Origin: Epsilonproteobacteria bacterium UBA4036
GTDB taxonomy: Bacteria; Campylobacterota; Campylobacteria; Campylobacterales; Arcobacteraceae
NCBI GenBank assembly: GCA_002382325.1
Contig: DGAG01000011.1
Span: 186,001 to 250,000 of the forward strand
Reading direction: 5' to 3'
DNA length: 64,000 bases
The notes beneath the pieces were generated by a model. That model was not told the origin of the DNA, did no database searches, and worked only from the letters and a program-made list of their open reading frames with translations. Shown piece by piece: positions 50,976 to 60,087 of this stretch (position 1 is its first letter; the number at the start of each line of letters is the position of its first letter). The translations under genes were made by a program, and so were the position numbers.

Positions 50976-51443
50976 TTAAATCTTTTCAATCACAAACAGT
51001 GGCATATCGTATTCAACAGGTTCAGCATCTTTTACAAGAATCTCAACAATTTTGCAATCGCACTCTGCTTCCACTTCATTCATGATTTTCATTGCTTCTA
51101 AAATACATAACGTTTGACCCGCTTTTACAGTATCACCCACTTTAACAAAAGGAGCTGAATCAGGTGATGGAGAGCTGTAGTATGTTCCAATCATTGGTGC
51201 ATTGATGGTGTCTCCTTTGGCTTTTGAAACAGGAGCAGCAGCCGCTTCTTGTACAGCTGCAGCAGGAGCCGCAACAGGAGCAGCCGTTGGAGCTATGAAA
51301 TTGGGTTGAGGTTGTGCAACAGTAACATAGCCATCAGCACCTTTACCCATTGAAATTTCAAAGTCACCCTCTTTGACTTTTAATTTACTCAACTCGCTTT
51401 TGTCGAATACTTTAATTAATTCTTTTATATCCTTGAAATCCAT
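50976..51443 (-). CDS. accB: Acetyl-CoA carboxylase biotin carboxyl carrier protein
   Basis: AccB is 155 residues: an N-terminal region MDFKDIKELIKVFDKSELS, an Ala/Pro-rich linker (about 55-80), and a C-terminal biotinyl domain whose lysine is in LEAMKIMNEVEAE. The start at 51443 follows AAAAGGTTAGTA; 12 codons upstream of it are not supported. It is followed immediately by accC. Confidence 0.95.
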   Translation of the reverse strand: MDFKDIKELIKVFDKSELSKLKVKEGDFEISMGKGADGYVTVAQPQPNFIAPTAAPVAAPAAAVQEAAAAPVSKAKGDTINAPMIGTYYSSPSPDSAPFVKVGDTVKAGQTLCILEAMKIMNEVEAECDCKIVEILVKDAEPVEYDMPLFVIEKI

Positions 51444-51603
51444 TACTAACCTTTTCGTTAAATTTTTGATATAATACAAGAAAATTAATTATAGTTTAAT
51501 AAAACAAAAATTTGCAAAAATTATCCATTTTGATGAAAAATTGACATGTTTCATACATAAATTGGCTTTTTTTGGCTCATTTTTGAATAAAATCGAGGGT
51601 TTA

Positions 51604-52038
51604 ATGATCAGTGATAGAAATTTTATCAATATAGCACGCGAAATTGCCAGTGCCTCTAAATGTGTCTCAAAACAAGTGGGAGCGGTCATTGTAAAAGATG
51701 GAAGGATTTTATCAACAGGATACAACGGAACACCTCCTGGATATGAAAATTGTACGGCACATTGGAAAGGGGTTTACACCAAAGAGCACCATGAATGGTC
51801 TAAGGTTTATGAAATTCATGCGGAAATGAATGCCATTATTTGGGCAGCACGAAAAGGCATTAGTATTGAAGGGGGAACCATTTATGTTACGCTTGAACCT
51901 TGCAGTGAGTGTTCAAAAAATTTAATTGCTTCTGGAATCAAACGTATTGTCTATGAAAAATCGTATGAACATACCAATTCGGATTTGATCTCTAAATTTA
52001 TTAAAGACAATGGTGTGGTTATTGAGCAAATCAAATAA
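51604..52038 (+). CDS. dCMP deaminase family protein
   Basis: This 144-residue zinc enzyme deaminates dCMP to dUMP, feeding thymidylate synthesis. The zinc motifs are HAEMNAIIWAA and PCSECSKNL, and GYNGTPPGYENC is typical of the ComEB/deoxycytidylate deaminase group. The start at 51604 (MISDRNF) is chosen because the upstream 21 codons lack family similarity. It is divergent from accB and two bases from the methyltransferase gene. Confidence 0.9.
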   Translation: MISDRNFINIAREIASASKCVSKQVGAVIVKDGRILSTGYNGTPPGYENCTAHWKGVYTKEHHEWSKVYEIHAEMNAIIWAARKGISIEGGTIYVTLEPCSECSKNLIASGIKRIVYEKSYEHTNSDLISKFIKDNGVVIEQIK

Positions 52039-52040
52039 CG

Positions 52041-52610
52041 ATGTCGTTAATTAACAATAAAAAATTTTATCACGATGCCATTAAACGTTTTGGTGTCAGC
52101 GCCCAAGGTGTACATTGGAATTCCAAATATTCACAGTATAAACGATTTGAAATCCTGACGTCTTGTATTCAAAACGAGCTTTCACGGTCTAAAATCATTG
52201 ATGCAGGGTGTGGTTTTGCAGAGTATTACCACTATTTAAAAAAGAAACAACGATTACCTAAAAATTATATCGGAATTGATTGTGAATCAAGTATGATTAA
52301 TATTGCACAAAATCGTTTTCCCTCTTTAGAGTTTTATCTACAAGATGTATTAATCGATGAGCTTTTTTGCGCAGATTATTATGTGTGCAGTGGTGCAATG
52401 AATTTATTGAATAAAAACTCATTTTTGCATTTTATTACACGCGCTTGGCAACACAGTCAAAAAGGATTTGTTTTTAACTTTTTAAAACAGAAGAGTTTTA
52501 ATGGTATAAATGCTCAAGAAGTGATTGATTTTTGTTACACATTATGCCCTAGGGTTGAGGTCTATGATAACTATTTAAAAAATGACCTTACTCTCTTTTT
52601 ACGCCATTAA
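52041..52610 (+). CDS. Class I SAM-dependent methyltransferase
   Basis: This 189-residue protein has the SAM-binding fold: motif I KIIDAGCGFAEYYHYL, acidic residue in YIGIDCESSMINIA, and a later YYVCSGAMNLL. The substrate is unknown. It immediately follows the dCMP deaminase gene and precedes lutA after about 70 bp. It lacks targeting or membrane signals. Confidence 0.82.
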   Translation: MSLINNKKFYHDAIKRFGVSAQGVHWNSKYSQYKRFEILTSCIQNELSRSKIIDAGCGFAEYYHYLKKKQRLPKNYIGIDCESSMINIAQNRFPSLEFYLQDVLIDELFCADYYVCSGAMNLLNKNSFLHFITRAWQHSQKGFVFNFLKQKSFNGINAQEVIDFCYTLCPRVEVYDNYLKNDLTLFLRH

Positions 52611-52679
52611 TCTCTAAATATCACAACAATATCATATCAATAAAGTATTATTTTCGTATTAAATGCTTAAAGGATGAAT

Positions 52680-53426
52680 ATGAAAATAGGACTTTTTATT
52701 CCTTGTTATATGAATGAACTCTATCCACAAGCCTGTATGGCGACGCTTAAAATTTTAGAAAATTGCAATTTGAATGTGGAATATCCTATGCAACAAACCT
52801 GTTGTGGGCAACCCATGGCAAACAGTGGCTGTTCTAAAGATGTCAAACAATTGGCTTACCATTTTGTGGAAACCTTTAAAAAATACGATTACATTGTTGC
52901 ACCCAGTGGTTCATGTGTTGCCATGGTCAAAGAACACTACGGTGAATTTTTTCAAGACAACAGCGATTATGAAAAAGTACAAACTTCTATTTATGAGATT
53001 TGTGAATTTTTACATGATATTATTAAAGTTGAAACACTTAATACCTCTTTCCCTTATAAAGTCGGAGTGCATAACTCTTGTCATGGTCACCGAGAACTCA
53101 AACTTGCCAGTTGCAGTGAGTTGAATATCCCTTATTTTTCCAAACTGAAAAAATTGCTCTCATTGGTTGATGATATTGAAATTATGCCCTTAAAACGTGA
53201 TGATGAGTGTTGCGGCTTTGGAGGAACATTTGCCATTGCTGAAGATGCCATTTCAGCAGCCATGGGCAAAGACAGGATTAATGACCACTTACAAAGTGGT
53301 GTTGAAGTGATGACAGGGGCTGATATGTCTTGTTTGATGCACATGGAAGGAATCATTAATAAAGACAACCAACCCATTAAAGTGATGCACATTACACAAA
53401 TTTTAGCAGGGGAGAAACTGTCATGA
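52680..53426 (+). CDS. lutA: Lactate utilization protein LutA, (Fe-S)-binding
   Basis: LutA is one of three proteins that oxidise L-lactate to pyruvate. The 248-residue protein has two CCG-type cysteine motifs, QQTCCGQPMANSGC near residue 40 and the later DDECCGFGGTFAI, both typical of heterodisulfide-reductase-like subunits. IGLFIPCYMNELYP starts the protein. The ATG at 52680 is preferred to one two codons upstream since AAAGGA precedes it at normal spacing. It overlaps lutB by four bases. Confidence 0.9.
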   Translation: MKIGLFIPCYMNELYPQACMATLKILENCNLNVEYPMQQTCCGQPMANSGCSKDVKQLAYHFVETFKKYDYIVAPSGSCVAMVKEHYGEFFQDNSDYEKVQTSIYEICEFLHDIIKVETLNTSFPYKVGVHNSCHGHRELKLASCSELNIPYFSKLKKLLSLVDDIEIMPLKRDDECCGFGGTFAIAEDAISAAMGKDRINDHLQSGVEVMTGADMSCLMHMEGIINKDNQPIKVMHITQILAGEKLS

Positions 53427-54790
53427 ACCATCCACAGCAAGCCGCACAATTTGTAGCCAATGATGAGCGAATGCATTGGCACGACAAAGCCCTTTGGTTT
53501 GTTCGAGAAAAAAGAGATTTGGCTTCAAAAAGTATTCCCGAGTGGGAAAAACTTCGTTCATACGCCAGTGCCATTAAAACACACACCATGAGCAAACTTG
53601 ATTTTTATTTGGAAGAGTTTGAAAAGAATGCCATGAAAAAAGGCATTATCGTGCATTGGGCAAATGATGCCCAAGAACACAATGAGATTGTGTATGAGAT
53701 TTTAAAGAAAAATGGGGTTAAACAAGTCGTCAAATCCAAATCGATGCTCACTGAAGAGTGTCATTTAAACCCTTTTTTAGAAAGCAAAGGCTTAGAAGTT
53801 GTCGATACGGATTTAGGAGAGCGAATTGTTCAGTTACGCCATGAAGCCCCTTCTCATATTGTATTACCCGCCATTCATTTAAAAAAAGAGGATGTCGCAC
53901 AAACGTTTCATGAGTTTTTACACACCGATGAGAACAACAGTGACCCCACGTATTTAACACGAGCCGCACGAGAACATCTGCGAGAAAAATTTTTACAAGC
54001 CGATGCGGGAATTACTGGGGTTAATTTTGCCATTGCACAAACAGGAGGTGTCGTAGTTTGTACCAATGAAGGCAATGCCGATATGGGAGCAAGTTTACCC
54101 AAATTGCACATTGCGTGTATGGGAATTGAAAAAATCATTCCACGACTTGAAGATTTAAGTGTCTTTACTCGATTACTCGCACGAAGTGCTACTGGGCAAC
54201 CCATCACTTCCTATACCTCACACTTTCATGGAGCCATTGAAGGGGGAGAAATGCACGTGGTGATTGTCAATAATATGCGAACCCCTTTTTTAAACAGTGA
54301 AAAATACAAACAATCCCTAAATTGTATACGGTGTGGAGCGTGTATGAATACGTGTCCCGTTTACAGACGAAGTGGTGGTCACTCATATGGGTATGTGATT
54401 CCTGGACCCATTGGTTCAACTTTGGGGGCTTTTAGAAACCCAACCGAACACAAAACGTTGCCTTTTGCGTGTACCCTTTGTTCGTCATGTTCAAATGTGT
54501 GTCCCAGTAAGATTGATTTGCATAAACAGTTGTATGCACATAGGCAAGATTTGGCAAAAGCCAAATTGATTGATGGCAAAAAAGCCATGGCAATGAAACT
54601 GACTTCATGGTTGATGCAACATCCTATGCTGTTTACATTAGCAGGAAAAATAGCTCGAAAGGTGGTTCCGTTTATTCCTAAGAGTGTGATGTATTCCAAA
54701 AGCAATGTTTGGGGAAAACACAGAACCATGCCAACCATGCCTAAAAACTCATTTAAAGAGTTATATGCCAAAGCCAAAAAGGAGAAATAA
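53423..54790 (+). CDS. lutB: Lactate utilization protein LutB, iron-sulfur protein
   Basis: This 455-residue component of the LutABC complex has an N-terminal LUD-type domain (AREHLREKFLQADAGITGVNFAIAQTGGVVVCTNEGN) and two ferredoxin-type clusters, CIRCGACMNTCPVY near residue 300 and CTLCSSCSNVCPSK near 345. The order LutA, B, C with overlapping junctions matches the known operon. The complex sends electrons from lactate to the quinone pool. Confidence 0.92.
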   Translation: MNHPQQAAQFVANDERMHWHDKALWFVREKRDLASKSIPEWEKLRSYASAIKTHTMSKLDFYLEEFEKNAMKKGIIVHWANDAQEHNEIVYEILKKNGVKQVVKSKSMLTEECHLNPFLESKGLEVVDTDLGERIVQLRHEAPSHIVLPAIHLKKEDVAQTFHEFLHTDENNSDPTYLTRAAREHLREKFLQADAGITGVNFAIAQTGGVVVCTNEGNADMGASLPKLHIACMGIEKIIPRLEDLSVFTRLLARSATGQPITSYTSHFHGAIEGGEMHVVIVNNMRTPFLNSEKYKQSLNCIRCGACMNTCPVYRRSGGHSYGYVIPGPIGSTLGAFRNPTEHKTLPFACTLCSSCSNVCPSKIDLHKQLYAHRQDLAKAKLIDGKKAMAMKLTSWLMQHPMLFTLAGKIARKVVPFIPKSVMYSKSNVWGKHRTMPTMPKNSFKELYAKAKKEK

Positions 54791-55371
54791 TGTCAAGTAA
54801 AGAGAGTATTTTAAACAGTATTCGACACAACAATAAAGTTCAAGAAGTGGCTTTACCCAACATTGAGAATTTTGGAATTACATTTGAAAATAAAATGGAA
54901 CAATTCAGTAAGGTGATTCAAACCGTGGGTGGAAAAGCCTTACAGTGTCATAAAAATGAACTCAACCAAGTCATAGAAGAGCTTTATCCTGAGGCAGTAT
55001 TTATAAGTTCAAACGTAGAAGAGTACACTTTAGCGACGGTTAAAGAAAATGAACTCAAGACTCCCCATGAATTAGAAAATTTGGATTTGGCGATTGTCAA
55101 AGCTGAGTTTGCTGTTGCAGAAAATGGAGCGGTGTGGATGAAAAATCCAAGCAATAAACATCGAGCCTTATATTTTATTGCCAATAATATTGTTATAATA
55201 GTATCCAAAGATGATATTGTCAATAACATGCACGAAGCGTATGAGCGAATAGAGTTTGAAAAAGCGGGGTATGGGGTGTTTATTTCAGGACCTTCTAAAA
55301 CAGCTGATATTGAGCAGTCGTTAGTTATTGGGGCGCATGGTCCAAAATCGGGGTATGTTATATTTGTCTGA
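54790..55371 (+). CDS. lutC: Lactate utilization protein LutC
   Basis: LutC is a 193-residue LUD-domain protein. Typical segments are LAIVKAEFAVAENGAVWM, ALYFIANNIVIIVSKDDIV, and GVFISGPSKTADIEQSLVIGAHGPK near the C-terminus. It shares its first base with the lutB stop. It is 15 bases ahead of the sensor kinase gene, so the oxidation genes and their likely regulator may be one transcript. Confidence 0.92.
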   Translation: MSSKESILNSIRHNNKVQEVALPNIENFGITFENKMEQFSKVIQTVGGKALQCHKNELNQVIEELYPEAVFISSNVEEYTLATVKENELKTPHELENLDLAIVKAEFAVAENGAVWMKNPSNKHRALYFIANNIVIIVSKDDIVNNMHEAYERIEFEKAGYGVFISGPSKTADIEQSLVIGAHGPKSGYVIFV

Positions 55372-55386
55372 CTCTTATGAGGAGAT

Positions 55387-57579
55387 ATGTTGAAAAAATT
55401 ACTGCTTTTTTGGTTTCTTTTCTCTTTGCCTCTTTTTGCACAAATCCAAAAAGAGGTTTTATTGGTTCACTCGTATGATAAAAGTTATAAATGGAGTGAC
55501 GATATTTCAAAAGCCATTGAATCAACTTTTGAAGAGTATAAAAACGTCACCTTAACCACGATTTATATGGACACAAAACGCGTTGCTACGCCGGTCTATT
55601 TTAAACGCTTATATGAACTGTATAAAGAACAATTTAAAGAGAGAAAATTTGATTTAATCATCGCAAGTGACAACCATGCTCTCGAATTTTTAAATCAACA
55701 TCTTGATGAACTTTTCCCCAATACTCCTTTGCTTTTTTGTGCCATTAATAATTTTGATATGGCGCTGGTTTCAAATATTGAACGGGTAACAGGCGTTATT
55801 GAGCAAGTTGATTTGGAAAAAAACTTTCAACTCATACGTCGACTTCATCCCAAATTAGAGCGTTTGGTGATTATTAACGACTATTCTGTTACGGGGTTGC
55901 AGATGAAAAAAGAGTTGGAACCTTATATCAAAAAATACTCACAATATTTCCAAATTGAATACTTAGGCAACATTAATATGGAAGAAATCAAACAAAAAGT
56001 TTCTCAAGAAAAAGGGGAAACCGTGTTGTTGTTTGTGTTGCTTTTTAAAGATAAAACCGGAAAGTTTTTTACCTATAAAGAGAGCTTAAAAGATATTAAA
56101 CAAATCAGTGCCGTTCCTATTTATGGGTTATGGGATTTTTATTTGGGCAATGGAGTGATTGGTGGGTTTGTTACGAGTGCCAAAGGTCAAGGAGAAGCCG
56201 TTGCTTCTATGGCACTTGAGTACTTAATTAAAAACAAACCCATTGAAGATATCCCCATTTTGCAAAAATCACCCAATGAATATATCTTTGATTACAATGA
56301 ATTAAAACGATTTAAAATGAACATTGAACCTCATGTAGGCGAATACAAAATGATCAATGAACCTATCACAATTTATAAAGAGCATCGCAATTTTGTAATG
56401 CTGACAATTTTAACCATTTTGGTGTTGTTTATTATTGTATTGATTATGCGTGCGAATATCCAACGTCGAAAACTTGTTGAAAAAGATTTATCCAATCGTA
56501 TTAAGTTTGATAAAGTGTTGCTTGATACCTTACCTAACCCTATTTACTATAAAAATACCGATGGAAAAATTTTGGGATGTAATTTAAGTTTTGCCAAACT
56601 GTTTAATCATAAAAAAGAGGAAGTCATTGGAAAAACAGCGTATGACTTTTATCCTGAAGATATCGCCAAACGCAATGTTCAAGTGGATGAAGAGTTGCTT
56701 AAAACCCAAGGAACAAAAACCTCTGAAATGACCCTACACTTTAATGATAAAATGCGTTATTTCATTCTTAACAAAGCCGTGTATGAAAACATCGATGAAA
56801 CCATTGGGGGGATTGTGTGTATTATGGATGACATTACCCAACGAGTTCAAGAAAAACAGTTTTTAATCCAACAAAGCAAACTCGCTGAAATGGGAGATAT
56901 GGTTGCTGCCATTGCTCATCAATGGAATGAACCTTTGGTTGAACTTTCAGCGCAAGTGCAAGATATCGCGTTGTCGTTTCAACTTGAAGAACTTAAAAAA
57001 ATCCAAATGGAAACCTTTGTGAAAGATTCGATGGTACAAATCCAATACATGTCAAAAACGCTCAGTGATTTTAGAAATTTTTTAAAGCCTTCGACCAAAA
57101 AAGCTCTTTTTTCAATCGAAAAATGTTTAAATGAGATTTTTGAAATTGTGGGAAAACAGATTTTTTATTCCAATATTAATGTGACCGTTGAGTATGTTAA
57201 TCAAAATGAAGATTTACTGATTTATGGGTATGAAAATGAGTTTAAGCAAGTGTTATTAAACATCATTAACAATGCCAAAAATAAGATTCTGGAAAAAAAC
57301 TTGGATATTAACGAAAAGAAAAACATTGGTATTAAGATTTTTAGTACCAACAAATACAATGTGATTGAAATCAGTGATGATGCAGGAGCCATCCCTTTGG
57401 ATATTATTGGCAATATTTTTGATCCGTATTTTACGACTAAAAAAGAGGGGACAGGATTTGGTTTATATATGGCAAAAGTAATTATTGAAGATAAAATGCA
57501 GGGGAAAATAAGAGTACGAAACGATAAAAACAGTGTGGTATTTATCATCAAAATGCCCAATACAAATTATGGTAGGTGA
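55387..57579 (+). CDS. Sensor histidine kinase with ABC-type periplasmic sensor and PAS domain
   Basis: The 730-residue protein has a signal/first helix (MLKKLLLFWFLFSLPLFA), a periplasmic domain (about 20-325) like ABC_sub_bind proteins (VLLVHSYDKSYKWSDDI, GLWDFYLGNGVIGGFVTSAKGQGE), and a membrane helix (about 335-355). A PAS domain (about 375-490) and a kinase core follow. The H-box is IAHQWNEPL, and the ATPase region has NNAKNKI and FDPYFTTKKEGTGFGLYMA. It probably detects the substrate of the nearby TRAP/lactate genes. The response regulator gene begins right after its stop. Confidence 0.92.
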   Translation: MLKKLLLFWFLFSLPLFAQIQKEVLLVHSYDKSYKWSDDISKAIESTFEEYKNVTLTTIYMDTKRVATPVYFKRLYELYKEQFKERKFDLIIASDNHALEFLNQHLDELFPNTPLLFCAINNFDMALVSNIERVTGVIEQVDLEKNFQLIRRLHPKLERLVIINDYSVTGLQMKKELEPYIKKYSQYFQIEYLGNINMEEIKQKVSQEKGETVLLFVLLFKDKTGKFFTYKESLKDIKQISAVPIYGLWDFYLGNGVIGGFVTSAKGQGEAVASMALEYLIKNKPIEDIPILQKSPNEYIFDYNELKRFKMNIEPHVGEYKMINEPITIYKEHRNFVMLTILTILVLFIIVLIMRANIQRRKLVEKDLSNRIKFDKVLLDTLPNPIYYKNTDGKILGCNLSFAKLFNHKKEEVIGKTAYDFYPEDIAKRNVQVDEELLKTQGTKTSEMTLHFNDKMRYFILNKAVYENIDETIGGIVCIMDDITQRVQEKQFLIQQSKLAEMGDMVAAIAHQWNEPLVELSAQVQDIALSFQLEELKKIQMETFVKDSMVQIQYMSKTLSDFRNFLKPSTKKALFSIEKCLNEIFEIVGKQIFYSNINVTVEYVNQNEDLLIYGYENEFKQVLLNIINNAKNKILEKNLDINEKKNIGIKIFSTNKYNVIEISDDAGAIPLDIIGNIFDPYFTTKKEGTGFGLYMAKVIIEDKMQGKIRVRNDKNSVVFIIKMPNTNYGR

Positions 57580-57581
57580 GT

Positions 57582-58226
57582 ATGAAAATTTTATTGCTTG
57601 AAGACAATGTAAAACTCAATCAAACGATTGCAAAACGGCTTGGTTTAAAAGGGTATAAAGTGGATGCGTATGTTGATGGATTAGAAGCGTATGCCGCCAT
57701 TGATGCAGGGTATGCCTGTTTTATCTTGGACATTAATGTTCCCAGTCTTGATGGGGTGAAATTGCTCAAAAGAATACGAGAGTATTACGATGAGGTTCCT
57801 GTGATTATCATCAGTGCTTCTGTGGAGTTGGATATGATTAAAGAAGCATACGATTTTGGTTGCAATGATTATTTGAAGAAACCTTTTTTTATAGATGAAT
57901 TAGAGATAAAGATTGATAAACTCTGTAAAATTAACGATAATTTCATTTATTTTGATGAGAATTGTTATTTTGATTTTAAGTCCAGTTTACTCTCTTGTAA
58001 TAAAAAAGAACAACGCGTAACTAAAAAAGAGAAGTTGCTGTTAAATCTTTTTTTATCGCATAAAAATAAGCTTATCACCTTTGATGCCATTGAAAATTAT
58101 GTGTGGGAGGGCAATGTTACTTCTCTTGAATCGATTCGTTCTTTGATACGGCGGGTGAGAAAACTTTTACCCAAGGAGTATATTCAAACCATTGTAGACA
58201 GTGGATATATCTTTAAGATTTTATAA
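57582..58226 (+). CDS. OmpR-family response regulator of the transport module
   Basis: This 214-residue protein has a receiver (1-115; E7, D8, phosphoacceptor Asp50 in FILDINVPSLDG, Lys in YLKKPFFI) and a C-terminal winged helix (VTKKEKLLLNLFLSH, RSLIRRVRKLLP). The start at 57582 follows AGGTGAG; a GTG two codons earlier is less likely. It lies between its kinase and the dctP gene, and probably activates dctPQM or lut transcription. That is inferred from position. Confidence 0.9.
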   Translation: MKILLLEDNVKLNQTIAKRLGLKGYKVDAYVDGLEAYAAIDAGYACFILDINVPSLDGVKLLKRIREYYDEVPVIIISASVELDMIKEAYDFGCNDYLKKPFFIDELEIKIDKLCKINDNFIYFDENCYFDFKSSLLSCNKKEQRVTKKEKLLLNLFLSHKNKLITFDAIENYVWEGNVTSLESIRSLIRRVRKLLPKEYIQTIVDSGYIFKIL

Positions 58227-58299
58227 AATCCGTAAAAAATATCATATCATTTTCATTTGGTGTCGTTACAATTTTATTGAAACTAAAAAAGGAGTTTGC

Positions 58300-59373
58300 A
58301 TGAATATGTTATTTAAAGCAACAAAATTCGTTGTTGCAGCTGCATTGCTTGCAGGATTAAGTACGGCTTCAATGGCCAAAGAAAGAGTCTATAAGTGGAA
58401 ACTGGCAACAACATGGGGCCCAACTCTTTCTCCGTTTATTGATGCTCCAACCAATATGGCAAAAATGGTTGAAGAGATGTCAAATGGACGACTTGTTATC
58501 GAAGTCGATGCTTCAAATAAACACAAATCAGCCTTTGGAATTTTAGATATGGTCAAAGGTGGTCAATACGACATGGGTCACTCTGCATCGTATTACTGGA
58601 AAGGTAAAGATATCAATACGATGCCTTTTAGTACCATGCCTTTTGGTATGACAACAGCTGAACAGTACGCATGGTTTTATCATGGTGGTGGTATGGCACT
58701 TATGGAAAAAACTTATTCAAAACACGGTATCTTATCGTTCCCTGGTGGAAGTACGGGGAACCAAATGGGTGGATGGTTTAGAAAAGAGATTAATTCGGTT
58801 GAAGATTTAAAAGGTCTTAAAATGAGAATTCCTGGGTTTGCTGGAGAAGTGATGGCAAAATTAGGATTGACAGTTACGAATATTGCTCCCGGTGAATTGT
58901 ATACTTCACTTGAACGTGGAACCATTGACGCCTTAGAATGGGTTGGACCAGGAATGGACATTAACATGGGATTTCATAAAGTTGCACCGTATTACTACAC
59001 AGGTTGGCATGAGCCTGGATTGGATTTGCATTTTATGGTCAATGAAAGAGCGTTTAAAAAACTTCCTAAAGATTTACAAGAGATTTTAATCACAGCCATG
59101 AGAGTAAGTGCGTACGATATGTATATTCAAAACTATCATATGAGTGCGGATGCATGGTCAAAAATTGCAAGTGAATATCCTAATATTAAAATCAAAACGT
59201 TCCCAAAAGAAGTTATGGATGCGTTAAAACAAACCAACAAAGAGTTAAGAGCTGAAATGGTCAAAGATCAACCTTTATTAAAAGAGATTTTGGATTCACA
59301 AGAAGCGTATCAAAAGAAAGTCAGAAAATGGACTGAAATGTCTGACTACTTATATTTAAAAGACAATTTATAA
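58300..59373 (+). CDS. dctP: TRAP transporter substrate-binding protein DctP
   Basis: This 357-residue periplasmic binding protein has a signal peptide (FVVAAALLAGLSTASMA). It delivers a carboxylate to the DctQM permease. Family segments are KLATTWGPTLSPF, LKGLKMRIPGFAGEVMAKLG, and GTIDALEWVGPGMDINMGFHK. The start at 58300 has AAAAAAGGAG upstream; the long in-frame upstream extension is rejected. The ligand is unknown; lactate or a related 2-hydroxy acid fits the neighbours. Confidence 0.93.
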   Translation: MNMLFKATKFVVAAALLAGLSTASMAKERVYKWKLATTWGPTLSPFIDAPTNMAKMVEEMSNGRLVIEVDASNKHKSAFGILDMVKGGQYDMGHSASYYWKGKDINTMPFSTMPFGMTTAEQYAWFYHGGGMALMEKTYSKHGILSFPGGSTGNQMGGWFRKEINSVEDLKGLKMRIPGFAGEVMAKLGLTVTNIAPGELYTSLERGTIDALEWVGPGMDINMGFHKVAPYYYTGWHEPGLDLHFMVNERAFKKLPKDLQEILITAMRVSAYDMYIQNYHMSADAWSKIASEYPNIKIKTFPKEVMDALKQTNKELRAEMVKDQPLLKEILDSQEAYQKKVRKWTEMSDYLYLKDNL

Positions 59374-59377
59374 AAAT

Positions 59378-59458
59378 TTGCAACCCCATGCCCCCTTTAT
59401 GGGGTTGTAAAATAATAGATTAACCCAACACAAATGGTTGTGTTGGGTTAATCTATTA
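59378..59458 (+). promoter_or_regulatory. Two strong hairpins between dctP and dctQ
   Basis: The first is a 12-pair stem with a GCCCCCTTT loop (59378-59410), with arms CAACCCCAT and ATGGGGTTG. The second is a perfect 21-pair stem with an ATGG loop (59413-59458), its arm running from TAATAGATTAACC to CAACACAA. They lie in an otherwise contiguous operon. Their position suggests partial termination or 3'-end protection that raises dctP over dctQM. A full terminator for the P gene alone is the alternative. Confidence 0.7.
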
Positions 59459-59478
59459 GAAGATTCAAAGGATTTTTA

Positions 59479-60087
59479 ATGTTATTAAAACTGGAACGAG
59501 GGTTTGATAAGTTTGCAGACTATATTGGAAATATCACGGCATTTGCCATAGTATTAATGATATTGAATGTAACTTATGACGTTGTGGCTCGATACTTCTT
59601 CAAAACAGGAAGTATTGCAATGCAGGAGATGGAGTGGCATTTGTTCTCTGTTGTTATTTTATTGGGGATTTCTTACACCCTAAAAGAGGATGGACATGTG
59701 CGAGTTGATTTACTTTATGACCGAGGGACTCCCAAACGAAAAGCATTGATTAATATGGTGGGAGTAGTTGCCTTTATTTTACCCATTTCATTGCTTGTGG
59801 GCTTAAGTTCTATTGGCAATGCCCATGAAGCGTTTTTATCCAATGAAATGAGTGGTGACCCAGGTGGTCTGCCTCATCGATGGATTGTTAAAGCGTTGAT
59901 ACCTTTGTCTTTTTTATTGTTAATTATCACTTCATTTGGATATTTTATAAAAAATTTGAATGTCTATCGGGGAATGTGTGATTTAAAAGAGTATAACTTA
60001 AAAGGTGAAATTGAGAATTTGAAAAACGAATTTAATCAACACAAACACCATATTGTGGATATTGATGAGAAAGGAGAATCCAAATGA
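59479..60087 (+). CDS. dctQ: TRAP transporter small permease DctQ
   Basis: This 202-residue membrane protein with four helices is the small subunit of the TRAP permease. Characteristic is VVARYFFKTGSIAMQEMEWHLF with the conserved Trp/Glu region, and LKEDGHVRVDLLYDR. It has an extra charged C-terminal tail of about 35 residues. It overlaps dctM by four bases. Confidence 0.92.
   Translation: MLLKLERGFDKFADYIGNITAFAIVLMILNVTYDVVARYFFKTGSIAMQEMEWHLFSVVILLGISYTLKEDGHVRVDLLYDRGTPKRKALINMVGVVAFILPISLLVGLSSIGNAHEAFLSNEMSGDPGGLPHRWIVKALIPLSFLLLIITSFGYFIKNLNVYRGMCDLKEYNLKGEIENLKNEFNQHKHHIVDIDEKGESK

Noticed and set aside
58201..58299. N-terminal extension of the DctP-type protein
   Set aside because: It would overlap the response regulator end and precede the signal peptide; AAAAAAGGAG marks the start at 58300.
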